Assembly (NCBI GenBank): GCA_910576125.1
Contig: CAJTHM010000005.1
Location: 212,779 to 276,778, forward strand
Direction of reading: 5' to 3'
DNA length: 64,000 nucleotides
DNA from: Lachnospiraceae bacterium
GTDB taxonomy: Bacteria; Bacillota; Clostridia; Lachnospirales; Lachnospiraceae
Shown here: positions 28,161 through 36,745 of the stretch, in pieces
Position numbering within the stretch: position 1 is the stretch's first letter
Layout of the letters: every line of letters begins with the position of its first letter
Program-made: the position numbers and the translations under genes
Notes under the pieces: generated by a model
What the model was told of the DNA's origin: nothing
The model's input: only the letters and a program-made list of their open reading frames with translations
Database searches by the model: none

Positions 28161-28919
28161 TCACACTCCTTTATCTGCTAAGATTTTATCAAATTTCTTC
28201 TCCGACAGGATTTCATGGGTCACGAGCTGCCTGTCATAGAAAAGGGAAAAGGTGGTAAAGGGCGAAGGGGCATTCTGCGCATCCTCCCTGGTCTGAATAT
28301 GTACGGTTCGGAACACTGCATTCCTGGCCTTTGCCATCTCCTCCAGTATCGGTACATACTTTGCCGTAAAAGGGCATTGATTCGTGTAATACAGCACAAA
28401 TCCCTCTGGCATATCTTCCTGCCTGCCCACGCTGTCCCGGAAGCAGGGAAGGGGTATGCCCTCATCAAATGGCAGGTACATCAGCTCAAAATAAGGCTCT
28501 GCCGTATCCGCAGTCTGAAAGCCCTTATAGCCCATATATTTCGGGTCAGAGAGGAATCCCATTTTCTTTTTGAAGGAGGACAGGATTACAAGCCCCTTTT
28601 TCCCTTTCTCTTTACTGTCTTTGATGCACGCTTCCAGCAGCAGGTTCGAGTATCCATGCCCCTTGAACTGCCCGGATACCCACAGGCAGTCAATATACAT
28701 ATGGCCTTGCGCCTCGATGGGCGCCCATGCATATTCCGCAGGGATATACTCAATGAAGCACTTTCCCCGGACATTGCCTTTTAGGAATACAAGCCCCTCG
28801 TCCAGCCTGTCTTTCAGCCAGTTCTTTTTGGACATAACCTGGATATCCTTGTTATTGGAGATTGCACAGCAGATGTGCTCCTGATCAATATTTTCATGTG
28901 TCAGTTTTACAAGTTCCAT
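28161..28919 (-). CDS. YoaP-like GNAT acetyltransferase with thioredoxin-like tail
   Basis: This 252-residue protein has an N-terminal GNAT domain with LWVSGQFKGHGYSNLLLEAC (about 78-97). A C-terminal domain with YYTNQCPFTAKYVPIL resembles a redox fold and is found in B. subtilis YoaP-type proteins. Only one cysteine of a thioredoxin CxxC remains, so redox activity is doubtful. It is cytoplasmic, and the acceptor is unknown. It is probably co-transcribed with the GNAT gene that follows. Confidence 0.85.
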   Translation of the reverse strand: MELVKLTHENIDQEHICCAISNNKDIQVMSKKNWLKDRLDEGLVFLKGNVRGKCFIEYIPAEYAWAPIEAQGHMYIDCLWVSGQFKGHGYSNLLLEACIKDSKEKGKKGLVILSSFKKKMGFLSDPKYMGYKGFQTADTAEPYFELMYLPFDEGIPLPCFRDSVGRQEDMPEGFVLYYTNQCPFTAKYVPILEEMAKARNAVFRTVHIQTREDAQNAPSPFTTFSLFYDRQLVTHEILSEKKFDKILADKGV

Positions 28920-29004
28920 ATTCTATTGCCTCCTTCTTAGCTTTATTAAATTTCCCAAAAAATCCTGATTTCTTTTTATATGTGACTTCTCGACAAATGA
29001 GAAT

Positions 29005-29463
29005 TTAACGCACTCTCTCAGTATTTGTAATATTAAATCCGACTTTTTCGTATAGTTTTAAAGCTTTTTCATTCCATTTAGCAACATGTAACAAAATAGG
29101 CCCATTGCTAATTTGGCGAATATGGTTCATTCCCCATAATAAAAGCTGTTTTCCATATCCTTTATTTTGATATTTCTTATTAACTATCAAATCGTCTATC
29201 TCACTTCCATAACATGCGACAGAACCAATAATTTCTTCCCCGCTTACAAGTAAAAAAATATCTTTACTTTTTTCACGGACTTGTTCATAATCACTCAAAA
29301 AATTGTATGGCTTAATATCAAGTGATTTTCGCATTTCATAAAAGCATGCATTATATATTTTCATGTATTGTTGAAAGGACTTTTGCTCAAAAGGAATACA
29401 CGAAATACTATTTTCCCCGATACCGTCTTTTACATATTTCATTTCATATACCATTATTTCCAT
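29005..29463 (-). CDS. GNAT-family acetyltransferase
   Basis: This 152-residue protein has the complete acetyl-CoA loop NKKYQNKGYGKQLLLWGM (about 95-112) and a C-terminal strand LYEKVGFNI typical of the family. Base composition is markedly AT-rich compared with the GNAT genes at 27.6-28.9 kb, which suggests a separate origin. An imperfect inverted repeat with AAATCCTGATTT lies just downstream of its stop. Confidence 0.88.
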   Translation of the reverse strand: MEIMVYEMKYVKDGIGENSISCIPFEQKSFQQYMKIYNACFYEMRKSLDIKPYNFLSDYEQVREKSKDIFLLVSGEEIIGSVACYGSEIDDLIVNKKYQNKGYGKQLLLWGMNHIRQISNGPILLHVAKWNEKALKLYEKVGFNITNTERVR

Positions 29464-29507
29464 ACTGCAATCTTCCCCACAAATCCCGATTTCTCCACGA
29501 GTGCGTT

Positions 29508-29647
29508 TTATTTGCTATTTTTAACCCATGTGCCGACTTCCGATGATTTTATCATGCCAAGATGTTTGTAGAAATCCTGATTCAAAAGCACGATTGCCCT
29601 TTTTGCACCTTATACAGCCCTCCAATCAGCACCATTCTCTTTTTCAT
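29508..29647 (-). pseudogene. Decayed small gene within the GNAT array
   Basis: ATG 29647 opens MKKRMVLIGGLYKVQ. After a one-base shift the reading continues as KRAIVLLNQDFYKHLG and ends VGTWVKNSK at 29508. The coherent reading on both sides of the shift indicates a short broken gene. I do not recognise the family. It occupies the gap between the GNAT and CPBP genes. Confidence 0.5.
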
Positions 29648-29672
29648 ATGCAGCTCCCTGACAAGTAGGAAG

Positions 29673-30422
29673 TTACCAAGTGAAAAATTTTTCGCCTGAT
29701 TTTTTATACAATAAAGTACCAACAAAAATTATGGTCGCTAATACAACAATGTTATATTGTATTGGCGCTAAATAACAGATATTAAAAGCTGCGTGCCTAA
29801 TGGCAATCAGCAATATATTTCTGCATTGATAATAGGTTATTCCCAAAACAACGGAAACAAGTAATGTCCATATACAAAAACAAACAATATGTTCCATGCT
29901 CAATGAATTTCTGATGATCCACATTGGTATATGCCACACTGCCCAAACGGCGCCAACAAAAAGAACACTTTTGATTTTCTTAAAAGGAAGTCGTTCCAGC
30001 AGAAATCCTCTCCATGCTATTTCTTCAACAAACGCTGTTATCAGCAGGTATATACAGCTTGTTAACAGGGATATTACTGTCGAATATGTATTTTTAAATA
30101 CGTCGGTTTTCACTATGAACGAATAGCAACAAGAACCAAATATACCTACAGCCATACATGTAACCCCTGTTAAAATATATTTGATTGTTATTTTCCCTGA
30201 AAACATTTGCGTAAAGTACACCTTGATGTTCTTCTCGCAAATCAGCAGAAAAATAGCAGCCATAGTGGGGATACACACATATAAGTATTTTAAGTACAAT
30301 AATCCATTGGGAATGATAATTCCGTTCTGTTCCAGCAATGTAGGTACATAGCATATAACCGATAAAACATATACGACAGAAACCCATAACGTGAGTTTCA
30401 ACTTATTTTTGTATCCGGCCAT
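29673..30422 (-). CDS. CPBP-family intramembrane metalloprotease
   Basis: This 249-residue protein has about eight membrane helices and the CPBP (Abi/CAAX protease-like) motifs: EEIAWRG (133-139), a second histidine in WHIP (164) and a third in the late IRHAAFN helix. These residues bind the catalytic metal inside the membrane. Bacterial members process peptides or act in bacteriocin immunity. ATG 30422 has a GGAGAG site; the longer frame to 30524 overlaps the next gene's end. It stands among small acetyltransferase genes. Confidence 0.88.
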   Translation of the reverse strand: MAGYKNKLKLTLWVSVVYVLSVICYVPTLLEQNGIIIPNGLLYLKYLYVCIPTMAAIFLLICEKNIKVYFTQMFSGKITIKYILTGVTCMAVGIFGSCCYSFIVKTDVFKNTYSTVISLLTSCIYLLITAFVEEIAWRGFLLERLPFKKIKSVLFVGAVWAVWHIPMWIIRNSLSMEHIVCFCIWTLLVSVVLGITYYQCRNILLIAIRHAAFNICYLAPIQYNIVVLATIIFVGTLLYKKSGEKFFTW

Positions 30423-30456
30423 CACAATCTCTCCTTGCAGTGCGAAAATCTTACAG

Positions 30457-30503
30457 AAATTCCGATTTCTCGTTCTCGGCAAATTCCTGATAAATCGGAA
30501 TTT
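30457..30503. repeat. 12-bp inverted repeat between array genes
   Basis: AAATTCCGATTT (30457-30468) and AAATCGGAATTT (30492-30503) are perfect complements with 23 bp between. The right arm ends on the stop codon of the GNAT gene at 30503. Related half-sites occur at other junctions in this array (near 28963, 29480 and 32120), so it may be a recurring boundary element as well as a terminator. Confidence 0.6.
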
Positions 30504-31027
30504 TACCATTTTAATTTTTCCCATTCTTCACGCTTTATGGCATATGCATATGATATCCCATTCTTTTCATCAGGATATTCTTTCACTTTCCTCATACCGA
30601 TTGCAATGGCAGTAGAACATGAACCAATATTTGTATATTTCATGTAAGAATATAGGCAATCGTATTCTGTATTCATAAATGCCCAATCTCTAACCTCGCT
30701 TGCGGCCTCACTTCCAAAACCTTTCCTCCAATGATTCTTATGAATGTGATACCCTATTTCAGGCAGGGATTCTCCATCAATATTTTGTATTGTCAGCCCG
30801 CAGTCGCCGATAAATTCATCCGTTTCTCTTAAAACAACAGCCCACAGACCGAATCCATATTCCTCGTAGTTCTGGAGATTCCATTCAATCCAATCCTTTG
30901 TACGGTTCTCATCAAAAGGTTTGGGATAGTGTCGCATGGTTTCCGGGTCTGAAAAGATTTCAAATAATGCTGGAAAATCCTCATGAGTAAATTCTCTTAA
31001 CAGTAGATTTTCCGTTTTAATGACCAT
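30503..31027 (-). CDS. GNAT acetyltransferase, RimJ/RimL-like
   Basis: This 174-residue protein resembles the RimJ/RimL branch: LLLREFTHEDFPALFEIFSD at the start, IGDCGLTI in the middle, and acetyl-CoA loop NHWRKGFGSEAA (about 104-115). Members modify ribosomal proteins, peptides or toxins such as microcin-like compounds. The acceptor is unknown. It ends on the inverted repeat at 30457-30503. Confidence 0.88.
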   Translation of the reverse strand: MVIKTENLLLREFTHEDFPALFEIFSDPETMRHYPKPFDENRTKDWIEWNLQNYEEYGFGLWAVVLRETDEFIGDCGLTIQNIDGESLPEIGYHIHKNHWRKGFGSEAASEVRDWAFMNTEYDCLYSYMKYTNIGSCSTAIAIGMRKVKEYPDEKNGISYAYAIKREEWEKLKW

Positions 31028-31050
31028 TGTTGTTTCTCCTCGATTTTTCT

Positions 31051-32103
31051 TTATATTTCTTCAGAAATTTCTTTGTTGTAACTCTCAATAAATTCTGTCA
31101 TGCTCTCAAAATGCCTTGGACAAATTCCCACTTTTCCATACTCTGCAAGATACTTATTCAGAGCCTGATCGAAGACATCCACATTCCCCTCCAGATTTTG
31201 GGGGCTAAATTTATCCATAATTTCAAAGCCATCCACCGCGATGCATTCTGCAATCTCATAGAACATCCACTGTAAAGACAATAAATTCATAAAGGAAGAA
31301 TACACATCGTCTCCGCCTGCCGCTTCGGTCATTTTGTTTTTCCAGTTAGAATACATTTCCTCATACGTTCCACGCAGGTTTTCCGCAGAAGGGAGAACCT
31401 TTTTCTTCGGAACCTGCAGATACCCGTCTGTCAAAAGGAAAACTTCCGTCAGTTCTGCCCGTATCTTTTCCACCGTTTCTGCCTGAATGACGGCAAGAAT
31501 CCTGGTTTCAAGGTCAAAAGAAAGCACAAGCTGTTTCAGCTCATCCAAAGCCCTTTTCGTTCCTTTTCTGAAATACTGGCCATTATACAACATGACAGCA
31601 TTTTCTATAAACTCAATAGCCGCTCCTGCACAGCTTCTGGCTTTTGACAAAGACTGTGCGAGATATACCTCTGCAAGCATCTTTTTTGCATCGCCATATG
31701 CCTGATCCGCTTTCTCATATCTTTGATCCGATGCAAGCAGTTCTGCCGCCTTTCTTCTAATCTCGTCCAGCCTTTTCAATGCGCTTTTATCTTTGCAATA
31801 GACAATCACCGTATCGAACAGTTTGGATAAATGTGCGTGGCCACACTGCGCATCATTTTCAAGCATATCCCAGTTGGTACAATAAAGGTCATATCCGATA
31901 TCGGCATCATCTATAATAAATCCGTCAGCCAGAACCTGTCCCTTTTCGTCATTTATCAGGATCATCAAATCAAGATCGGATTTTTCGTACTCATCTCCGG
32001 TAATGACCGAGCCATACACACCAATCAGTGCCAGGGAATCAGGGCACAGAGCTTCCGCCTGTTTTATGATAGCGTCTATCACTTTTTCATTCATTTCGTT
32101 CAT
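31051..32103 (-). CDS. Nucleotidyltransferase-domain protein
   Basis: This 350-residue protein begins with a nucleotidyltransferase fold: GVYGSVITGDEYEKSDLDLMIL carries the GS (31-32) and DxD (43, 45) catalytic residues. The rest is helical. Enzymes of this type add nucleotides to aminoglycosides or other acceptors, or serve in toxin-antitoxin pairs. The length and helical C-terminal half suggest a stand-alone enzyme. The substrate is unknown. Confidence 0.82.
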   Translation of the reverse strand: MNEMNEKVIDAIIKQAEALCPDSLALIGVYGSVITGDEYEKSDLDLMILINDEKGQVLADGFIIDDADIGYDLYCTNWDMLENDAQCGHAHLSKLFDTVIVYCKDKSALKRLDEIRRKAAELLASDQRYEKADQAYGDAKKMLAEVYLAQSLSKARSCAGAAIEFIENAVMLYNGQYFRKGTKRALDELKQLVLSFDLETRILAVIQAETVEKIRAELTEVFLLTDGYLQVPKKKVLPSAENLRGTYEEMYSNWKNKMTEAAGGDDVYSSFMNLLSLQWMFYEIAECIAVDGFEIMDKFSPQNLEGNVDVFDQALNKYLAEYGKVGICPRHFESMTEFIESYNKEISEEI

Positions 32104-32140
32104 ACCATATCCCTCCGATGCAAATCCCGATTCTAATTTT

Positions 32141-32377
32141 TCACTTTTGCTGTTTTAACTTTCGCCAAAGAATCAGCTTTATGAAAATGGCTATTATCAA
32201 AGGGGCAATCGTATATATGCCATAATACAAAATACCTGTGTACCATGGCACCGACTGCATAGCATAAACCCGGGGATGTGTCCTGTAATCCAGACATACA
32301 TAGATTGCATGCCCTGCAAAAACCCCAATCAATGAAATAATCAATATATTTAAAACTCCGTTCAGCTTTTTTAACAT
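32141..32377 (-). CDS. Small membrane protein
   Basis: This 78-residue protein has two helices (about 7-27 and 46-68) separated by a short loop and a basic C-terminus ILWRKLKQQK. ATG 32377 has GGAGG eight bases upstream. I see no recognised family. A motif AAATCCCGATT, seen at other junctions of the array, lies just upstream of the neighbouring nucleotidyltransferase gene. Confidence 0.65.
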   Translation of the reverse strand: MLKKLNGVLNILIISLIGVFAGHAIYVCLDYRTHPRVYAMQSVPWYTGILYYGIYTIAPLIIAIFIKLILWRKLKQQK

Positions 32378-32462
32378 AGAACGAGCCTCCATACCTTGAT
32401 TTTCTCTAAATTCCTTTAATTCAATGCATCGGTGAAACTTTCCATTATGAAGGTTCCTTGTT

Positions 32463-32948
32463 TTATTCATCAATCTCAATCATTCGTTTATATACGCCCG
32501 AAGAGTTTTCATCAATCATAATTGCGTCCACACATTTTTTATAAAATCTGACGGCGGATTTTGTGGGCCATCCAATAATGGCATACGCATAGCCAAGTTC
32601 CCGCATGGATTCCAGCGCCTTTAACAGTAAGGCTCTCCCCACACCCTTTTTTCTTTCACTTTCCAGCACAGCCATAGGGCCGAAAAAATTTCTGGCTGTC
32701 ACTTCATAGCATGCAAAACCGATAAGTTCCTTCTCTCTGGTCGCAATATAACAGGTGACAGGGTTATTTGAAAAAGCGGCCCGCACTTCATCTGAATAAT
32801 CATCTTTTGCACATGTCCTGGCGAAAGCGATGATTTTGCTCCTGTCAGGCGCTAATGCCTTTTTGATTCTGATACCACTCTTGAATAAATTTTCTTCTAT
32901 GTCGTGTGAATAGGGAATATTATATAGTTTAACCAACATATCTGCCAT
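32463..32948 (-). CDS. GNAT-family acetyltransferase
   Basis: This 161-residue protein has the acetyl-CoA loop LESERKKGVGRALLLKAL (about 94-111) and the strand GYAYAIIGWP, followed by VRFYKKCV. No ribosome site is visible before ATG 32948, and a 100-bp palindromic element ends only 8 bp upstream. Insertion of that element may have removed the native translation signal, so expression is uncertain. Confidence 0.82.
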   Translation of the reverse strand: MADMLVKLYNIPYSHDIEENLFKSGIRIKKALAPDRSKIIAFARTCAKDDYSDEVRAAFSNNPVTCYIATREKELIGFACYEVTARNFFGPMAVLESERKKGVGRALLLKALESMRELGYAYAIIGWPTKSAVRFYKKCVDAIMIDENSSGVYKRMIEIDE

Positions 32949-32952
32949 ATGA

Positions 32953-33058
32953 TTAGGAATTGTCGGAAAATAACTGCTGCAATTGCTTCAGGCAAAAGCC
33001 CGGAAATACAATAAAAATTGCCATAAACTTGCAGCAGTTATTTGTAGACACTTCCTTA
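32953..33058. mobile_element. 100-bp palindromic element, copy 1 (MITE-like)
   Basis: The element spans 32956-33055 and is flanked by direct TTA repeats (32953-32955, 33056-33058). Its ends are inverted: GGAATTGTC faces GACACTTCC, and TAACTGCTGCAA faces TTGCAGCAGTTA. It has no coding capacity. A second 100-bp copy lies at 37522-37621, and a partial end at 47494. In copy 2 the central stem pair is changed on both arms (C/G to A/T), so pairing is kept. Confidence 0.75.
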
Positions 33059-33107
33059 CCTCCCAGGATACCGGTTGTAATTTGTGTTTCCCAGAAAACG
33101 GAGGTAA

Positions 33108-33314
33108 TCAGTCAATCTTATGAAAACACACTGTCTGTTCTTTCATAGATATTTTCCCGACCTGCCAGCCATATTCTGCAAGCTCTTTCTTATATTTCAG
33201 AAAAGAGTGGTCAATCGGTATCCCTGCAATCTCCTGAATCTCCTCAAAAGTCAGATGAAATGATTCCTTTCCGCTTTTCTGCACATATTCCCATAACATG
33301 TTGTATTTACTCAT
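33108..33314 (-). CDS. Small DUF7662-like protein
   Basis: This 68-residue protein reads YNMLWEYVQKSGKESFHLTF, then EEIQEIAGIPIDHSFLKYK, then GWQVGKI. This matches the short domain I know as DUF7662, a helix-turn-helix-like fold seen alone or fused to other domains. The function is unknown. It is on the same strand as the membrane proteins upstream and may be co-transcribed with them. Confidence 0.6.
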   Translation of the reverse strand: MSKYNMLWEYVQKSGKESFHLTFEEIQEIAGIPIDHSFLKYKKELAEYGWQVGKISMKEQTVCFHKID

Positions 33315-33370
33315 TGCCTTTCTCTCTAATGATTACAAAAATCCAAAACTTTCTGAATCTATGTCCTGCT

Positions 33371-33547
33371 TTACAAAACCTGAAAAAACACGGTTATGAA
33401 CATAATGATTCCTACCATAATGGCTGCTATGCCAAAGAAATAGCTTCTCTTGTTTCCATGTTTTCCTTCAATAATCCAAAACAGGCCGCGCAGTATAAGA
33501 AGCACCCCTACAAAAATCGGAATAAATTTTCCAACAGCTTCTGTCAT
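33371..33547 (-). CDS. Two-helix small membrane protein
   Basis: This 58-residue ORF has hydrophobic segments at about 8-25 and 36-57 with a charged loop EGKHGNKRS between them. Its ATG (33547) overlaps the TGA of the upstream gene (ATGA), a clear sign of translational coupling, and AAGGGG lies just before it. It is short and easily missed, but coupling and composition support it. No family is recognised. Confidence 0.6.
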   Translation of the reverse strand: MTEAVGKFIPIFVGVLLILRGLFWIIEGKHGNKRSYFFGIAAIMVGIIMFITVFFQVL

Positions 33548-33954
33548 TTCTTTTCCCCTTTCTGCCCTCTCTTTTTCTTAAAAACATAAATGACAGTATT
33601 GATGATACATAACAGCACAAAAAGGCTCGTAAAGTTAATCCAAATATCCCTGTACGCTGTTTTCGCCAAGGGTTCCCGCAATCCGCTGAACCAGACACAG
33701 GCAAACGCCAACAGCTGAGAGGGAATATATGCAATCAAATATCTGAGAGCCAAAGGCTTAACAGGCAGATTCGTACATAGCTCAAATGCCGCTATCCCGA
33801 TTAGGAGAATGATAGCCCTGTCTAATTCGTGCCAGTTACCACTTGGGTCTTCATAGACGCCGTTACAAAGATACAAAACGCTGCTTAACAATGTAATTGC
33901 TGTATATATCACCGAATAAATCGACACAATACGGAGCCATTTTTTCTTATTCAT
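33544..33954 (-). CDS. Membrane protein with four predicted helices
   Basis: This 136-residue protein has hydrophobic segments at about 9-28, 45-60, 70-88 and 104-124, and a lysine-rich C-terminus. It may belong to a small clostridial family (DUF6608-like), but that is from memory and not certain. It is translationally coupled to the 58-residue membrane protein that follows. Confidence 0.65.
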   Translation of the reverse strand: MNKKKWLRIVSIYSVIYTAITLLSSVLYLCNGVYEDPSGNWHELDRAIILLIGIAAFELCTNLPVKPLALRYLIAYIPSQLLAFACVWFSGLREPLAKTAYRDIWINFTSLFVLLCIINTVIYVFKKKRGQKGEKK

Positions 33955-33994
33955 TTTATTTCCTTTCCAAGGCTGCAGCCTAACGCATTGATCC

Positions 33995-34498
33995 CTATAC
34001 CGAAACAGAAAGGTTCGTACCGGATTCCGGTTTCAATGCTTCTCCGGTTTTCGTATAGATTACAGGCTCTGTCTTAACAGCATCCGCTGTTTCTTCGATA
34101 GATACGCCATTGTCTGCATCAGTCTGAACCGAATCCGTCTTCTTGTCCAATGCGGCCTTTCCACTTTCACTGATGCTTACGGTATCTGTATCCTCATTCC
34201 GGCTTTCCGCTATCCTCTTTTCCTGCTCCTCGCGCTCTTCCTTGCGCTTCCTGATGGCATTTTCCTGCTCCGTCTTCGCTTTTTCCTTCGCTTCCTTTGC
34301 GTCCTCCTTCATTCCTTTTTCTGCTTTCTTTTGATAGTCCTCCGCCTTCTCTGCAAAGTCCCCGACATACCCCATCGCCCGCTCCATAACGGCTGTATCA
34401 CCTCTCCGCTCTGCGTCTTTATACACATGGAAAGGTGTATTCAGTAACTTCATACTCGTATTTGCCCCCGCAAGGCCTTCCATTGTTTTCGTATGCAT
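33995..34498 (-). CDS. Coiled-coil protein with charged repeats
   Basis: This 167-residue hydrophilic protein has no signal peptide. The middle, about 50-100, is a highly charged Glu/Lys/Arg coiled coil. The segment TVSISESGKAALDK (about 105-118) resembles motifs in flagellar or FlxA-like clostridial proteins. The C-terminus is low complexity. Its own promoter and AAAGGAAGG site precede it. It neighbours another coiled-coil gene and an Agr-like regulator pair. The function is not known. Confidence 0.65.
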   Translation of the reverse strand: MHTKTMEGLAGANTSMKLLNTPFHVYKDAERRGDTAVMERAMGYVGDFAEKAEDYQKKAEKGMKEDAKEAKEKAKTEQENAIRKRKEEREEQEKRIAESRNEDTDTVSISESGKAALDKKTDSVQTDADNGVSIEETADAVKTEPVIYTKTGEALKPESGTNLSVSV

Positions 34499-34524
34499 AA
34501 TTGTCCTTCCTTTGCATTTTTCCT

Positions 34525-34553
34525 GTTATAATCCCTTTAAGAAACCCATGCAA
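34525..34553 (-). promoter_or_regulatory. Promoter of the coiled-coil gene
   Basis: On the minus strand TTGCAT (34553-34548), 17 bp, TATAAC (34530-34525), about 27 bp before ATG 34498. Confidence 0.6.
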
Positions 34554-34606
34554 TAGAATCCACGCTTCGCGAGTCTTCTTTGTCATGAATGATGCCGCTA
34601 TTCCAA

Positions 34607-34649
34607 AATACCGGAAAACAGTGCGCATTTGCCACCATCTTCCGGTATT
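34607..34649 (-). terminator. Terminator after the FlxA-like gene
   Basis: AATACCGGAA (34607-34616) and TTCCGGTATT (34640-34649) form a perfect 10-bp stem. On the minus strand it ends in TTTTGG. It separates the two coiled-coil genes into different transcripts. Confidence 0.7.
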
Positions 34650-34675
34650 GGTACTACACTGAAAATCCGAATCTC

Positions 34676-35239
34676 TTATACTCCAATAACGGAAGTATTC
34701 TGCCGCCTGTAGGTATCATTGTCTTTCTGGCTCAACTCGTTTTCTACCTGAGCCAGCTTTTTCTCCAGCTCCCGGATTTTCTTTTCATCTCCGGAGGCTG
34801 CCTGGATCTGCTGTTCCAGCTGCTGTTTCTTTTCCTTCAGCTTTTTGATTTCCCTGTCAACCTTATCTGTATTTGCGACACATTTCTCCTCCGGCTCTCC
34901 CTGGCTGTCCCCGCTTACCTTCGGCCCTTTTCCGTCTGCGCCTTTCCCTAAGCGGCCATCCTTTCCGTCTGCGCGGCCAGCCTTCGGGTCATCAAAAAAG
35001 AGTTTACGGTTGCCGTTCTCGTCCTGGCCTACCCGGTACAATCCCGTAGGCTTTTGCCCCGATTTTTCACTGCTGATGTATTCATCCCGGGGTTCGGACA
35101 ACTTACCGGCGTTTTTTTCCTCCGCTGCTTTCTCTGCTTCCTTTGCCTTTTCCGCCCTCTGATCAGCCTGTTTTTCCTTTACCCGCTCTGCGTAGCCGGT
35201 GCCGGAATGGTCATAATTTCCATGAATCTGCATTGCCAT
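34676..35239 (-). CDS. FlxA-like coiled-coil protein
   Basis: This 187-residue hydrophilic protein has a short N-terminal segment (MAMQIHGNYDHSG), a charged coil, a middle part with PTGLYRVGQDENGN, a Gly/Lys-rich linker, and a C-terminal coiled coil with KKLKEKKQQLEQQIQ that resembles FlxA-like proteins. No signal peptide. FlxA-like proteins are linked to flagellar regulons in E. coli but are scattered in clostridia with no assigned role. It follows the GHKL kinase gene after about 105 bp on the same strand. Confidence 0.6.
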   Translation of the reverse strand: MAMQIHGNYDHSGTGYAERVKEKQADQRAEKAKEAEKAAEEKNAGKLSEPRDEYISSEKSGQKPTGLYRVGQDENGNRKLFFDDPKAGRADGKDGRLGKGADGKGPKVSGDSQGEPEEKCVANTDKVDREIKKLKEKKQQLEQQIQAASGDEKKIRELEKKLAQVENELSQKDNDTYRRQNTSVIGV

Positions 35240-35344
35240 AAGTATGTTCCTCCTTCAATCTGATATTATCAGGCAACTGTTATGCAGCCGCTTTCCGCTG
35301 CAGGCAGCTCCCTGTTTCTTTTTTCGGTTATAGAAGAAAGCATT

Positions 35345-36718
35345 TTAATCCATTTGCTGTGTGCTGCTTTCTGGATGCTGTGGAATGATCAGCAGCACAT
35401 GGAGGACAAATATATTCTCCTGTGTCTCTATACTCATGGCGCCGCCATATCTTTCAGCCACTTTTTTTACATTCGACAGACCTGTCCCTTTTTTGAACGC
35501 GCCTTTCCCATGGAAGCTGTTCCGAATTTCCATCATAAGGAAATCCCCCTGGATCCGCCCGGACACACGGATATACTTTTCCATGCCGGCATCCAGGCTT
35601 TTTGCTGCATGAATTGCATTATCCAGCGCGTTTGACAGGACAATACAGATATCAATGTCCCGAACGCCGCAGGGGTATGGCAGAAGCAGGGAACAGTCCA
35701 CATCTATCCCCATGCTTTTTGCAATCCCCAGCTTGTTTCCCACCAGAATATCCACTACCGGGTTGTTGGTGCTGCAGGGAAACGACGTTTTTTCCGCCAT
35801 ATCGTCCAAATCCTCCATATAAGCTGCGGCTTCCTCCAGTTTCCCATTCTGCAGGAGCTTTTTTACCACTGAGATGTGGTTCCTGATGTCATGGCGGAAG
35901 GACCTTGTTTCATCGTAACGGGTTTTCGCTTCCTCCACATACTGGTTCAGGGAATGTTCCTGCTGCTCCAGCAATGAAATTTCAGTGCTGAGACGGAAAA
36001 TCTGCTGCAGCTTCTTATAGGAAAACAGGATGCAGAACAGACTGGCAAGTCCCAGAAGATACATGACCAGCATCTGCCCATGACTGAAAAAGTGTCCCGC
36101 CGGCCCTTTGTCCGCCAGGATTTCAAACTGGAAGTCATATTCGATCGCATTGATATAGTTACTCATGATAAATATCATCAGGATTGGAACAAAAATCAGA
36201 AACATCTGCTGCATTCCCATTGCGGTATCAGAAGCATCCGCGGGATAAAGGTCATCCATGGGATAAAGGTCATCCCGGGAAAAATAGCGGTATACGATAT
36301 AATAGCAAAACCCGCTCAGCAAAAAGGATGCCGCCTCGCAGATCAGCATGGCCGCAATGTTTCCTGTCTCATGGAAAAAAGCTGGCAGCCATGGGTATGG
36401 AAGGCTCATCAGTGAGTTCACGATTCCGCTGCAGAGCAGCATGATTTCCGCTATCAGAATCGCATACAGAAGCGAAGCCTTAAAATTCGCATGGCAGGCA
36501 AAAGCCCCGCATATCGAAATCAATAAGGCAAACACCACAAAACCAATCATCGTGCCGCTCGGAATAAACTCGTTTATAATCACTGCGCCTACTGCAAACA
36601 GGAAATAAAAAGGAGGCCACATTTTCTTTTTCAGGAATTTTGCCAGAAAATAAAGCTGGAAGCACGTCTCCATCATGCCCATAATATATATATTGAAAAA
36701 ATCTAAATTCTCAGCCAT
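35345..36718 (-). CDS. AgrC-like GHKL sensor kinase
   Basis: This 457-residue kinase has six or seven membrane helices (within 1-235), a coiled-coil linker, His276 in SFRHDIRNHISVV, then a GHKL-type ATPase with LSNALDNAIHA and GTGLSNV. This is the AgrC class that usually senses peptide pheromones, but no AgrB or AgrD gene is near. ATG 36718 has GGGGGCAGG upstream. The cytoplasmic loop between helices 4 and 5 contains a six-residue tandem duplication (DDLYPM, DDLYPA). It is encoded after its LytTR regulator. Confidence 0.9.
   Translation of the reverse strand: MAENLDFFNIYIMGMMETCFQLYFLAKFLKKKMWPPFYFLFAVGAVIINEFIPSGTMIGFVVFALLISICGAFACHANFKASLLYAILIAEIMLLCSGIVNSLMSLPYPWLPAFFHETGNIAAMLICEAASFLLSGFCYYIVYRYFSRDDLYPMDDLYPADASDTAMGMQQMFLIFVPILMIFIMSNYINAIEYDFQFEILADKGPAGHFFSHGQMLVMYLLGLASLFCILFSYKKLQQIFRLSTEISLLEQQEHSLNQYVEEAKTRYDETRSFRHDIRNHISVVKKLLQNGKLEEAAAYMEDLDDMAEKTSFPCSTNNPVVDILVGNKLGIAKSMGIDVDCSLLLPYPCGVRDIDICIVLSNALDNAIHAAKSLDAGMEKYIRVSGRIQGDFLMMEIRNSFHGKGAFKKGTGLSNVKKVAERYGGAMSIETQENIFVLHVLLIIPQHPESSTQQMD
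36242..36277. repeat. 18-bp in-frame tandem duplication in the kinase gene
   Basis: The unit GGGATAAAGGTCATCCAT occurs twice in tandem (36242-36259 and 36260-36277, the second ending in CCCG-type sequence after its shared core). It adds six residues to a loop of the AgrC-like kinase without breaking the frame. Slippage could change the copy number. Confidence 0.7.
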
Positions 36719-36745
36719 GTTACCTGCCCCCAAATGCCAAAGCCC

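Noticed and set aside
27639..32948. Classical integron cassette array
   Set aside because: No integrase gene and no consistent RYYYAAC/GTTRRRY attC ends were found; only the weaker cassette-like interpretation is kept.
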